Positions 33,090 through 43,979 of a stretch of DNA of 64,000 bases are shown here, piece by piece. The notes under the pieces are model-generated. The model worked only from the letters and a program-made list of their open reading frames with translations, was not told the DNA's origin and ran no database searches. The translations under genes and the position numbers were made by a program. The DNA lies in the NCBI GenBank assembly GCA_009829735.1, contig CM020619.1:13631777-13695776 (forward strand). The letters are read 5' to 3'. Position 1 is the stretch's first letter. Each line of letters opens with the position of its first letter. Source of the DNA: Pyropia yezoensis (Eukaryota > Rhodophyta > Bangiophyceae > Bangiales > Bangiaceae).

Positions 33090-33839
33090 GACGGAGGGAT
33101 CCCCTCTGCCGACCGGGGGGACGTGGTCGGGCGAAGCGAAGGGCCGCCCGGCGTGTCTTTCTCTGTTGTGTCCTATGTGAGACATGCTGATAAATTGAAA
33201 GCGCGTTCGCGAAAACATTCTAGCCTTGGATTTTTCTTAGTTATGTTCACAAGAACGAGTCAGCACGCTCCCAAAACATCGCTTCGGGCTGGTACACGCA
33301 CCCGCCCTCCCTGCCCTCCGGACTTGGTGGGGTGGCTGTGGGAGCGGCGCGCACCAAGCCGGGGCGCGGCGGCCGCTATGTACATGGGGGACGGCACGGC
33401 CGCCCGAAGGGGGCGGCGGCGCCACTGCTGGCGGAAAGGCGGCGCAGCTACTGGTGGTGGGGCGACGCGGCTGCTGACGGAGTGGCGGCGTGGACGCAGG
33501 AGGGTGGCGGCGGGATGGCCGGCGGGGGGCCCACCGCATGGGGGCCGCCCGGCTGATGACGAGGGTACACCCGTGGAGCAGCTGGTAGTGGACTGAGGGC
33601 GGCGAGCACGGCGAGGGTCAGAGGCTCGGTAGGATTATGGCGTTTATGTTGCACCAGCTGCATGTCATCTTCACCAAGTGGCAAGAGCCCTCACTCCAAA
33701 AAGAAGAGCATCAACGAACAAGAAACCGCCAGCAACCCCTGCCTCAACGCAAGTCACGCGCACGACCAACTACCCCGCCCGCCACTCACCAACGGACATG
33801 CTAATAGCGCCCGCGTCCCGCCCCGCCAGCACCGCACCG
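33090..33839. other. Spacer 3' of isopropylmalate dehydrogenase
   Basis: Apart from the 19-bp element and a pyrimidine-rich stretch ending TTTTTCTTAG at about 33240, I see no gene or repeat. Confidence 0.4.
33196..33214 (+). promoter_or_regulatory. 19-bp repeated element, copy 1
   Basis: TGAAAGCGCGTTCGCGAAA lies 107 bases past the isopropylmalate dehydrogenase stop and is followed by CTAGCCT after seven or eight bases. An identical 19-mer with similar following sequence is at 42301. It is a near-palindrome with TTTCGCG/GCGC cores like E2F sites. Function unknown. Confidence 0.5.
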
Positions 33840-35130
33840 CGCCTCAAGCGCCACCTCTCTCCGCCACCAGCAGCCGTCCCGCCGCACACTGCCGCCGCCC
33901 GCTACCACCAGCGGCAGCACAAGCTCCCAACGAGCTGGACAACGCCGCCAGTGCACATTCCCCCCAGGTAGAAGACATCCCGCACCCCCCCGCCAGCACT
34001 CGTCCTCCACGAGCAGGCGCCCCTCTCCCCCGCCAGCAGCCAAGCCCCAACAAAGCAGCCGCCACCATCTGCCAGCGCCCGCCCCTCCCACCATCCGCCG
34101 CCCCGCCCCTACCAGCAGCCCTCCGCCCACCGCGCCACCAGCAGCGGCCCCCGATAGCAGGCGCCTCGTGCCCTCGTCATCAGCCGCCTCCACGCACGGA
34201 ATCCCCACCCCCACCAACAGCCGCCGCCACCCCCCTGGAGCCCCGCCCCAGTCAGCAACCCGCCCGCCCCAGCCAGCAGCTGCCTCCCCCCCCGACAGCG
34301 TGCCGCCGCACCCCCGCGTCAGCAGCCACGCTGCCCCTTCCAAGTGGCTGCGCCTCATCCGCCCGCTGCAGCCCCGCCCCCGCCAGCAGACGCCCCACTC
34401 TCGCCAGCAGCCGCCGCCCCCCCGCCAGCAGCCGCCAGCGACGGCCCCGCCCCCCCACCAGCAGCGGCCCCTCCCCACCACCAGCAGCGGCCCCGCCCCC
34501 CCACCAGCAGCGGCCCCGCCGCCCCCCCCCCCCCCAACGGCCGCGCCGCTTCCCTCACAGCGGCCGCCGCCCCTCCACGCTGGCAGCCGCTCCGCCTCCC
34601 CGATGGCAGCTGCCCCGCCCCCATCAGCTGGCGGTCGCGTCGCCCCCCCCCCAGCCGCCACGGCCCTTCGCCAGCCGCCAACCCACCGGCTCCCCTCAGC
34701 GTCCTTGCCGCCCCCCGCCCAGCGGCCGCCGCCCCCGCACCAGCAGTCGCCCCGCCTCTCCGCCAGCAGGCGCAGTGCTGCCTCCACCCATGGCCCGCCG
34801 CAGCAGCAGCCCAGCCTCCCCGCGAGCTGCCGCGCCGCCACGCCGCCAGCAGCGGCGCTGCCTCCCCCCCCAGCGGCTGCGGCGCCCCCGCCAGCTGCAG
34901 TCCCGCCAGCGCCAGCAACCGCCGCGGCCCGGCAAGCAGCCACAGCCCCCCCAACAACAGCCACTCTACTGGCGCCAGGAGCGGACCCCGCCTCTGAAGC
35001 CCACCCCCTGCTCCCACCTGCTGCACCCCCCGGCAAGCCGACCTCCCGTCCGGGTGGCGGTCGGCCCCTCCGCAGGTCTCTTGCGGCCTGTCGACGCCCG
35101 CCCGCCCCCGGTTACTAGCGGCCTCTCCCG
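33840..35130. repeat. Degenerate C-rich minisatellite (CCxCCxGCCAGCAGC-like)
   Basis: The top strand is a long irregular series of CCGCC, CCCCAC and CCAGCAGC words, for example CACCAGCAGCGGCCCC repeated at about 34455-34520. Unit length varies and no clean period can be drawn. It keeps Pro/Ala/Gln-rich or Gly-rich frames open on both strands for over 1 kb, which is explained by composition; no domain is visible, so I do not call a gene. Confidence 0.6.
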
Positions 35131-35190
35131 GCCGCCCTGGCTCGCCCTCCGCCTCCCCGCGGTGGCTGGGGGAGGCGGCGATGGATAAGC

Positions 35191-35284
35191 GGGGGGGGGG
35201 GGGGGGTTTCCCCCCCCCCCCCCCCGCCCCCCCCCCCACCGCCACACCCCCCCCCCCGCCGAAAGGGGGGGGGGGGGGGGGGGT
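35191..35284. repeat. Back-to-back G and C homopolymer hairpins
   Basis: Sixteen G, TTT and sixteen C (35191-35225) are followed by more C runs, GCCGAAA and about twenty G (to 35283). Each half can fold on itself. The run lengths may be unreliable. Confidence 0.85.
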
Positions 35285-35704
35285 GCTAATCACGCTGGCA
35301 TGTGGTGGGATGGCCGCCGCAGCCGCCGCGGTGGCCGTCGCCGGCGGGCCGGGGTGGTCACCCACCGCGAGCGCCGCGGCGGCGCTGCTTCCAGCAAGGC
35401 GCGGAATTAGCGCTACCGCCGCCGCCGCCGCCGCCGCCGTCGCCGCCGCCACCACCGGCGTGGCCGCCACCCGGCCGGCGGGACCGCCTCCGCTGGCGTC
35501 GCCAACAGCCGCCAAGGCAGGGACGTGACCACCCCCTTCGGGGCGCTGCGGGCAGATGGTGGCGCCGTCGCCGCTGCCGCTGACGCCGGCCACCCCGCCC
35601 GCGCCCCCCATTCCACGACCACCGGGGGGGTGGCGACTCCGGGGGGGGGTCAACGACGGCGCCGACAACGCCAACCCCAGTACCCAAAGAGCCGTCATCG
35701 TCGT

Positions 35705-36914
35705 TCACCCCCCGCCAAAAACTCTGTCCCGCCACCGCTTCCCCCCCGAACCCTCAAGGCCGTCACTGACCTCTTGTCTCGCCGCCCAAACGCCGCCGCC
35801 GCTGCTCCGCTCCCTCACCCAAACGCTCTTCACGCCGGCTCGACCTTGCCGCCTCCGCTCGCCCAAAGCCGTCGCCGCCGCCGCACCGTCGTGCCCACCC
35901 CCACCCGCAGCATGGGCGACGGTAGCGACGGCGGCGACGGCGGCGACGGCGGCGGCAGAGGCGGTGGCACCACCACCGCCCCTGCGGCACCGCGGAGGAG
36001 CAGGGCGTTGACGGGGGGGGCGCCCGCCCGCACGCGGGCCGCGTTGCGGGGGTGGGCGGCGCGCCGAGGCCACGGCGGACAGCTCCGCCATGACCGCGGC
36101 GGTGTGGCGGGCGGCGGCAGCCGCAGCCGCCGTCGATGCAGCGTTGGCATCGGCGACGGGGGCGGCGGCAGAAGAGGCGGGGGTGGTGGTGATGGATGTG
36201 GTAGTGGCATCGGCGGTGGTGGCGGCGGCGGCGGCGGCAGTAGCAGCAGGAGAAGCCGCCGCAGCAGCAGCAGACGCGGCGGTGACGACCGGAGCCGCCG
36301 GCGCCGCCAGGCCCAGCGGCCGTCCGTCGACGAGCGGGTCCGTGTCGGTGACCGCATCTGACAGCCGCGGCCCGCAGAGGCAGACAGCCAGCCGGTGGCC
36401 GCCCGCGTGGACGACCGCCACATGAAAGTCGGGAAAGGAAGGGAGCGAGAGCCCCCCCAGCGCCCGCGGCAGCGCCCCCCCGTCGGCAGCGGTAAAGCCG
36501 CCGCCCGGCCGCCGGTGGTGGACCATCCCCGCGTCATCCACACACGCGTAGTCGCACTTGTAGGCAACGTCCCCCGGGGAGACGGAGAGGCCCGCGCCGG
36601 CCGCCTCAAACGCCCCCCGCCCCCGGTACGCTGCCCCCGGCGGCACGCCCAGCAGGGACTGGTGGGCGGTGTCGCTGCCGCACGCGAGGCCCGGGGCGGC
36701 CGGGTCGACGAGGCCCACCGCCCCGCGGGAGGCGAGGCGGTCCAGGGTGGGCGTCGCCGCCGCGGCGAGGGGGGTGGCGCCGCCCAGGGCGCTGACCGCC
36801 GTGTCGCTCAGCCCGTCAATGATGATCAGCAGGACGGTGACGGGGGGGGGGGGGGGGGGGGGGGGAGGACGGAGGAGGGGGGGCGGACGAAGGGGCGTGG
36901 GGGGAGGAGGGCAT
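35705..36914 (-). CDS. Cofactor-independent phosphoglycerate mutase, archaeal type; N-terminal part
   Basis: The family interconverts 3- and 2-phosphoglycerate without bisphosphoglycerate. Clear ApgM-type motifs: VTVLLIIIDGLSDTAVSALGG (metal-binding Asp), TPLAAAATPTLDRLASRGAVGL, SDTAHQSLLG (phosphorylated Ser position), GRGAFEAAGAGLSVSPGDVAYKCDYACVD and, in another frame, AAHPRNAARVRAGAPPVNALLLRG. The likely start is the ATG at 36914 (MPSSPHAPSS), joined to the conserved part across the 24-base G run 36842-36865. A second frame change falls near 36070, not at a homopolymer. The C-terminal half, with the second metal-binding set, is not recognisable in any frame downstream, so the gene is probably truncated or a pseudogene. 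An undetected intron is the alternative. End coordinate uncertain. Confidence 0.65.
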
Positions 36915-37056
36915 CCCTGGTTGCAGGCCGGGGGGGGGGGGGGAGCAGGAAGCCACACACCCGGCAGAGGGGAGGCGCGGGGGGGCGGAGTTGGTGGGAG
37001 AGGTCCGGCAGGACATCCGAAAGGGGAAGTAGAGGCACGTGCACGGGGCGGTCACT

Positions 37057-37360
37057 CTACCCTTGTCCCACCGCCGCCCCAACGTGGCCTTCCACAGTAG
37101 CAGCAGTCGACCATCTGCTCAGCCCGCCCCCCCCCGGGGCCCGCGGGCGGTGGCGGTGTGGAGCCCAGCGCAGCACGCCCGCGACGCCCAGGTTGAGCGG
37201 CACAATCAGCAACATAAACATGGACGCGCCCGTGCAGGCGCCCAGGTAGTAGCTAGTTGGCCGCGTCCGCCGCCACCTGCGCGGGCGTCACCCCCGCAAC
37301 GTCGCTGTGAACACGGTACATAATCCGGGAACGGGACAGCTCCGAGACGCCCAGCCGCAT
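37057..37360 (-). CDS. C-terminal fragment of a putative membrane protein
   Basis: From the ATG at 37360 the frame reads MRLGVSELSRSRIMYRVHSDVAGVTPA..., with ordered, non-repetitive composition unlike the surrounding sequence, to a stop at about 37253. In the next frame there follows YYLGACTGASMFMLLIVPLNLGVAGVLRW, a convincing transmembrane helix, then a basic tail. The two parts look like one protein broken by a frameshift or a small unrecognised intron. I do not recognise the family. Upstream on the same strand, 37860-38100 has another ordered stretch (RFSVAGLSPSASTVVRPDEVAALLVEAPLADDLDSIYPRLFTNTA...) that may belong to the same gene. Confidence 0.35.
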
Positions 37361-37859
37361 TGGTTGCCCGTGTCGAGGCCATCGGTGACGTCGCCGCCCA
37401 CCCCCCCCCCCCTCCCCGCCCGTTCCTCCCGCCGCTGCCCCCCCCCCCACTAAGACCCAATCTGGAGGACCCCCCATCCACCCCCCCCACCGCGCCGGCC
37501 CCCCCTTCCCCTAGGCACCGCCGTTGTGAGTGGGCGGGGGTGGGGCGGGCGGCTGCCCGTGCCACGCACCCCCCCTGCGAGCGTGTGCCTGCGCGGCTGC
37601 CGCGACCGCCGCGCGCGCGGGGCACATCCGCTTGGCAGCACGGCCCTGATGAGCGCCCTGGGGGGGGGGGGGGGGGGGGCTCGCTTTCCCCCACGCGCCT
37701 GCACACGGCACCGACGGGAAGCGGCCGTCTCCGCGCGAAGGGGAGCCGCCGGGGCGCGGCGCCACGTGCGTGCACGGCTCGTGGCCGCCACGGACACTCC
37801 CCCCGCTGGGTGGTGGCGCCGGGCAAAAAAGAGCGACCCGCCCCGTGTCGCCCAGCTGG

Positions 37860-38100
37860 TTAAGCCAGCAGGGGCGCGCTGAGGGCACAGCCGCCGCGGG
37901 CTGGGCGGGCGGCCCCACGGCAGCGGCCGCAGCGACGGCGGGGGCGGTGTTGGTAAACAGGCGGGGGTAGATGGAGTCGAGGTCGTCGGCGAGCGGCGCC
38001 TCAACGAGCAGGGCGGCCACCTCGTCGGGTCGTACCACCGTGGACGCAGACGGGGAGAGGCCCGCCACGGAGAAGCGGCTGGGCGGCGCATTGCCGTGGG
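37860..38100 (-). CDS. Possible upstream coding piece of the same gene
   Basis: An ordered stretch with VVRPDEVAALLVEAPLADDLDSIYPRLF, rich in acidic and hydrophobic residues with few repeats, unlike the compositional frames around it. No start codon, splice site or family could be assigned. It may be an exon of the membrane-protein fragment at 37057-37360 or an independent remnant. Confidence 0.25.
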
Positions 38101-38588
38101 GCGGGTGGCCGCTGCGAGCCGTGGGCGAAGACGCGGGGGGCGGGGGGGGGGCGGGGTGCCCCCGCCGGCGTTGGCCTAGTCCTGGTACCGAGGCAAGGGG
38201 GTGGTGGTGGCGGCGGTTGTCGTGGCGGTGGCGGTATTGGTAGTGGGGGTGACGCTATGAGGAGGCGGCAGCTGAGGGAAGGGCACCACCGCGTAGGTTT
38301 GCTTTGCTGCCGAACCTTGGGCGCGTTGGCCCCAACAGGCCGAACGGTCAAGGAAAAGCCGGCGTACGTAGAGGGCCATCGCGCTCTTTCCCTAGATGCC
38401 TTACCAGTCCACAGTCCAGAAGGTAGCGGCATGCGTCCGACCTGCGATGACAGGCGGCCTTGCAGCTTCCCGCCGCAGCGCACATCGGTTGCTAGCCGCC
38501 CTCCCCCCCTCTCCCATCCCATCAGACACACCGCTCCCGCCCTCTCAACGAAGCGCGGCTAACTTTTTTTTAGGTCTGTGACCCCCTA

Positions 38589-40790
38589 CTAGCCAGTGAG
38601 GCTAGCCGTTGGCGCACAATGCGAGTACCACCGGGATAGGCGGGTGCACTCGTAGGCGCCCGAGCACCTCCCCCCGCTCCCAACCGGAGGGACGAACCCT
38701 TCCCCCCCGCACCGGGCCCACGGCCCCAGCTGCCCGGCGCGCGCCGGCGGCACGCGGCACTGGGAGTAGAAGCGGTTGACCGCCACACACACCAGGGGCG
38801 GCCTACACGGGGTGGCGCGGGGGTGTGACAACCCACCGCAGGGGGCGTACAGCGGGGCACTGCCCCCCGCGGGGCCGCCCGGTGGAGCCGACGGCGTCGC
38901 CACTGGTGCCGTCGACGGAGACGGTGTCGGTGACAGGGAGGGCGTCGGCGGCGGCGACGTTGGTGTCTGGGCGGGCAACAGCGTCGGCGGCGGCGTCGGC
39001 GTCGGCGTCGGTGACAACGTCGGCGACGACGTCGGCGGCGGAGAGGGCGACGGCGGGGGCGCAGAGGGCGCTGCAGACGGGGACGGCGTCGGGGGCGCGG
39101 AGGCGGTGGCGCCCCCCCCCCCCCCCGTCCCGTGGACGGCGCACGTCCCAAAGACGGGCCGGTCCGGTCGGTACCGCAGCAGCGGGTCTGGCGTCGGCAA
39201 GCTGTCAGCACACGCAAGCCCCGCCGCACACGGCGCTGGCAGCACACTCCCGCAGTGGGCGTGGCAGCACCCCGTGTGCACGGCGCCCCTGTTGGCGGCG
39301 GGGAACACCGCCGGCAGGGGGGCGTCCAGCGTCAGCCGCCATAGCTCGGTGGACACTTTCCAGAACGGCCCCGAGGACCACGAGCCCCCGTAGAGGTACC
39401 CCACGACGGGGGGCCCGTCGCCGCCGCGGCCGCCGTCGCCGCCGCCGCGGCCGTCGGTACCCCCCACCAGCGTGCCGCCAGAGAGGGCGTAAAAGCGGCG
39501 GCCCGGCACGGCCGCCGGGCCGGTGCCCACGCGGAAGCGGCCGAATACGCCCTGCCGCTCCGACACGACCGGCCCCGGCAGGGCCGCCGCCGCTGCCGCT
39601 GCCGCCGGCGCGTCGTACGCCAGCAGGCGGTCCCGGTTCAGTAGCGTCCCCCGCGGGTCCCGCCCGTTGACCGACAGGCCCGGGGTGGCCGGGTCAAGGC
39701 GGGAGCGGTCGGGGCCCTCCCGGCTGACGGCGCCCGGCAGGTGGGTGAGGGCGTAGCGGTCGGTCGTCCACGCCGCCTTTTCCTCCCCCGACACCCCGTG
39801 CGGGCCGCGGGACGTCAGGAGCGTCCACCCCCCCGTGGTGGTGTTGAGGCGCCACGCCTCTTGGAGAAAGTCGAGGAGGCCCCGCTCGCTGACGAGCAGC
39901 ACCACCAGCCCGTCGGGGGGGGTGGCCATGGCGCGGACGGCCTCAATTTTTCCCGCCGGCGGACCCCCCGGGGCCCGTGCCGCCGACGCCACAACGAGCG
40001 ACCACCCGTCGGACCGCAGGTGGTAGGCCCACACCGACACGTCGTCGTCGCGGTAGATCCAGCCAATGGTGCCACGGAGCTTGCGCACCAGGTAGAGGGT
40101 GTCGTCGGCGGGCGAGTAGACGAGGTCCCCCTCGGCGCCGCCGTCTACCCCCACGGGGCAAGGCCAGGGGGTGGCGGCGGCGCCACCGCCGCCGCCCACA
40201 GACCCATTGACGGGGGGCGCACAGACGGCCGCTGCCGCCTCATGGGCGGCCGTCGGGGGCCCCGCGGGGGGCACCCCCCCCAGCACCGCCCACGTCTCGG
40301 TGGCGACGGTGTACTCCCACAGGACGGCGGTGCGGCGGCGCCAGTCGCCATCTCCACCATACAGCCACAGCCGCCCGCCCGTCACGTCCGTGGCGGTCAG
40401 GCCCGTTGGGAAGGGGGGTGGCCCCACCGACGGGTCCCCCCGCACGCCCACCACCGACGCCGGCGGGCGGACACCCCCCGCCCCTGTCCCGGCGCCCGAG
40501 GGGAGGCGCGTCCACGCGCCGCCGCCGCGGGGGGCGGCCGCCCCCCCGCCCCCCCCCGCGGGGCCAACCACATCGTCCGTCCAGCGCCAAAAGGTCGGCG
40601 CCCGCTTGCCGCGGCTGCGGTTTTCCAACAAGAAAAACCCGGCGGCGGTCGTCCACGCCGCCGCCTCCCTGTTGGTGGCAGGCCCGGGGGTCCGCCCGAC
40701 GCGCCAGCTGTACCCCTGGCTCATCCGCTCCCACCGCCACCGCGGCGGCGACGGCGGCGGCGACGGCGACGCGGTCGCAGCGGTGCTTGC

Positions 40791-40824
<34 letters not shown>

Positions 40825-40928
40825 GGCGGCGACGCTCCGTCGGCGGCGGCGTCGGCGCCGCCCGCAGGGGCAGACGCCGCTGCCGCCACCACCGCCACCA
40901 CCGCGATGAGCGGCCCAAGCAGCCGCAT
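38589..40928 (-). CDS. Secreted kelch-repeat protein with C-terminal CBM1 cellulose-binding modules
   Basis: This 779-residue, uninterrupted frame starts at the ATG at 40928. Residues 1-25 are a signal peptide (MRLLGPLIAVVAVVAAAASA). The middle carries kelch-like blades: GGRLWLYGGDGDWRRRTAVLW (about 181), VYSPADDTLYLVRKL and VSVWAYHLRSDGWSLV (about 275-320), LLVSERGLLDFLQEAWRLNT (about 335-370) and VVGYLYGGSWSSGPFWKVS (about 510-530). A first Cys-rich module follows (GCCHAHCGSVLPAPC, about 550-590), then a Pro/Thr/Ser linker typical of secreted carbohydrate-binding proteins. Two CBM1-like modules follow: APCGGLSHPRATPCRPPLVC...NRFYSQC (about 695-725) and WARCGGEGFVPP...CSGAYECTRLSRWYSHC (about 735-773), with the Cys and aromatic residues that bind cellulose. 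It probably acts in the cell wall. CBM1 repeats are known from Porphyra; the kelch fusion is not familiar to me. Confidence 0.8.
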
Positions 40929-43179
40929 GGCAAAACAAAAAAGTGCAGGGCCGGACGGACAGGGGGACGGGGGGGGGGGGCACGCAGAAGTGGGGAGAGA
41001 GGAGGGGGCGGCGGGAGGGACGAAGGGTGTTAGTACGCGGGCGCACCGACGGCCGGCAGCCAGGGGGGTGTCAAGAACGGGAGCAGCCGCAGCCGCGTCT
41101 GTCCGGCAGCCGCAGCGTCAGCAGGCGGCTGGCCACGCCCACTCTGTCCGGTAGCTGCGGGCAGGGGCGACTGAGGGCGGCTGTGGGGGGCGCCGCCTTT
41201 TGTAACAGAGCCGCCGCAGCCGAAGGGCGACGGCCGTGGGACACCCCCGCCTTCGCGGCCGCGGTAGACCTGCGCGGCCGCGTGCGCGCACGCGCGCGCG
41301 GCGGCCGCACCAGCCCACTTGCCCATTTCATTGCGTCGCGTGCCCGCCGCTCGTGCGCGTGCGCGCGAGCGCGCCGCGGCGGCGGCCGCTCGCCGAGGCC
41401 GCCGGTGGCTTGACCCCTCCCATCACCCACCCCCCCCACCCTGCACCCCACCGGCCCACCCCCCGCGCGGGCGCGCCCGTTTGTACAAGTGGCTGCCGCC
41501 GCCGGGACACCACCGCGTCGGCGGCGCAGGCACGACCGTCTCCTGTCCACACTGTACCGGACAGCAGGTGGTCATACCTCTATGGCGATGATCACGCCCA
41601 CACGGTACAGAGCCCACCTCAGTGGGAAGGATCTCGTCCACTCTGTACCACGGTGGAGATGACGCTCTCACGAGCCGCGGTCCGCGGAAACGAGGCAGAT
41701 AGGTCAGGCGGCCGCGCCAGCTGGCAGGCGGCGCCACGAGCCGACCGGGGAGGGGAGGGGGGGGGGCCCTTGCAAGCGAGCGCGCGCACAAAGAAAGAAA
41801 AAAAACGGCAGTGCCGTTGGCCGCGCGGCCGGCGCGCCGCGCGCTCGTCTCGGACTCTTACGGCCAACCCCGTGACGGGTCGCGCCGGCGACCACCCTCC
41901 CCCCCGCGCCCTCTGCTTGGCGCCGACAGTGACTGTGGTTGCAGCAGCCGCTGGCAGGTACCCCGGCTCGTCCGCCTCCCGCTCGTCAGACCAGCCTCCA
42001 CTGGCCATACGGCCACAGGCCACGCCGACGCTCGAGGGTGCGCCTCCCCCGCGTGCTGACCCCACCGTACTGTACGCCTCCGTGGTGCGCCGCCCGGTGG
42101 CCGCCGTCCCCTGGGGCTACCTACCGCCCCCCCTCCGTCTCTGCAGCCGCCACTGCTGCGGGCAGACACCACCAGCGGCTGGCCGCACGCTCCCCGCCCC
42201 ACCCCCCCAACCCCCCCCCCCCTTGCCGCTCCCCGTCAGCTCCCGACATTCCCGACGCCCCCGCTGGTCCCGGGACCGGTCCCGCGGGACCCACGCCTAC
42301 TGAAAGCGCGTTCGCGAAAGAGCCCTAGCCTATCACTTTCCTTTTTCACAGACTCTCTTTTTGAGTTGGCCAGCATGCTGGTCGCCGCCTCGGTCGCCCT
42401 TCACCAAGTCGACGCGAGGTCTCTGGCCACCCTGGCCGTCAACGTCGATAACGTCGATACCACACACAGCGATCGCAGCGATCGCCACGCCCACCACTCC
42501 CCCACCACACACGACCACCGTAACCGCCGCCACTGCCGCACACCCCCTCCCCTCCGCATCACCACTGGAGAAGGTGCAAGGACCACGTCACGGATGATAC
42601 AGGCACACAACGCCGCCTACGCAATCAATCATGCCAACAGAACGACAAGCATCAATGAATTGGAACAGTAGAAAGAAGAGAAGGGCAACATAGCTCACCT
42701 AACGCATCCCGTACGCACCCAAGAGACCACCCAACGTGAGAGAGTGAGCAGGTTGGCACTGTAGTGACCGCAACCACTGCTGCTCCCGGCCTCACTCGTC
42801 GCCACTCCCCCCCCCCATCCAACACGACAACCCGAACATACCAGGGATGCACGGCGGACGAATGCACCCACCAGCTCGTAGCCTCGAACGCGGCGACCGT
42901 CAACGATCCGCACAAAGCCAGCGGGGTTGGTGGGGGGGAGGGGGGGTACACAGCACCCAAATGATTGTGCCCCACGATGATTCTAGATACAATCCGAGGC
43001 ACGTTGTCGCCTGGGACGAGAATATACCTGGTTGGCGCCATCCTGCGAATACCTTCGGTCAATTATCGATTTGGGCCGCCCGATTCACCTTCGTCGAACC
43101 GTTTTTTCGGGGGGACACGCAGAGTCGAAATTGGGCTGTGTACGGTGACTGACAAAATGATCCCGGGTTGCCCGCGCTC
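40929..43179. other. Intergenic; includes the second copy of the 19-bp element (42301-42319)
   Basis: GC-rich to 42300, with an alternating CG/TG stretch at 41275-41310. The element TGAAAGCGCGTTCGCGAAA at 42301-42319 is followed by CTAGCCT and a pyrimidine tract ending TTTTTCACAG. The composition then falls to a more neutral level. A TACTGTA site is at 42068-42074. Short open frames (for example from the ATG at 42375, with His/Asp/Thr-rich sequence) are not convincing genes. Confidence 0.5.
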
Positions 43180-43570
43180 GCCTTGGGGTGGTGAGGACCG
43201 TGTGGGCCCCCAAGGGCGGGGGTTACCGACTGCTCCGGAGAGGGGGGGGGGGGGTGGCCGCCCGCACTGCACCCCAGCTTGACAAACAGAGGGCGTTGGC
43301 CGCGCCCTCACGGGCACGTGGGCGCTGTGTGGGGGGGTGGTGCCCGCCCCGGGGACAAGCGGGGGAGTGCCCTCCCTTGCGAGAGAGGGCGGGGGGTGCC
43401 CTCCCTTCTCGCGTCAGCAGCGGGGGGGGGGGAGTCCCCGCGGCGAGAGCGGGTGGGCGCCATGCGTGGGGGTGCACGCTCCCGCGAGAGAGGGGGGTGT
43501 GTGCCCTCCCCTGTGGGAGGGGGACGGGTGCCCGCCTCTTTGGGGTCGGCGACTGGGTGGGAGGGCCCAT
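43180..43570. repeat. Cluster of short GC-rich hairpins
   Basis: It contains several inverted words, for example CCCTCCCCTGTGGGAGGG at 43504-43521 and GCCCTC...GAGGGC at 43369-43390, in an irregular series of GTGCCCTCCC words. It is similar in kind to the denser tract at 62240-63990. Confidence 0.6.
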
Positions 43571-43979
43571 CGCCCAGCGGCCGCCCCACAGCTACGCTGC
43601 CTCCTCAGCAGAAGCAGTGGAGACTCGGGTCCATCGCCGCCGCCGCCGCCGCCACCACCACCGCCGCCGCTGTTGCCGCCGCCGCTACCACCGCCGCCGC
43701 CGTCGCCACCGTCGCCGCTGCCGCCACCACCGCCAGCGCCGCCGTCGCCCCCGCTGCCTCCACCGCCGCCTCCGCCGTCGCCCCGCGGTCACTGGCTGCT
43801 GTCACCACTGCCACTGAGGCCCGACGCGGAGGGGGCGTCGGAGCGGGCGGCGGAGGGGGGTCGGGCCCGCTTCCAGGACGCTGCGGCCAGCAGCTGCTGT
43901 TGAGGTTGCGGCAGCGATGTGGCCGCTGGTTGACGGCTTGAGGACCAGGCGGCAGAGTTGACGGTCGGGCGGGTGCGTG

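Noticed and set aside
33662-35188. 508-codon Pro/Gln-rich plus-strand frame
   Set aside because: It coincides with the C-rich minisatellite, starts without a convincing ATG and has no ordered segment.
41275-41310. Alternating CG/TG tract as a functional Z-DNA element
   Set aside because: Such tracts are expected in sequence this GC-rich and nothing nearby supports a role.
42375-42671. 98-codon His/Thr-rich frame with a signal-like start
   Set aside because: Short, isolated, no homologous motif; it starts just after the 19-bp element and may be chance.
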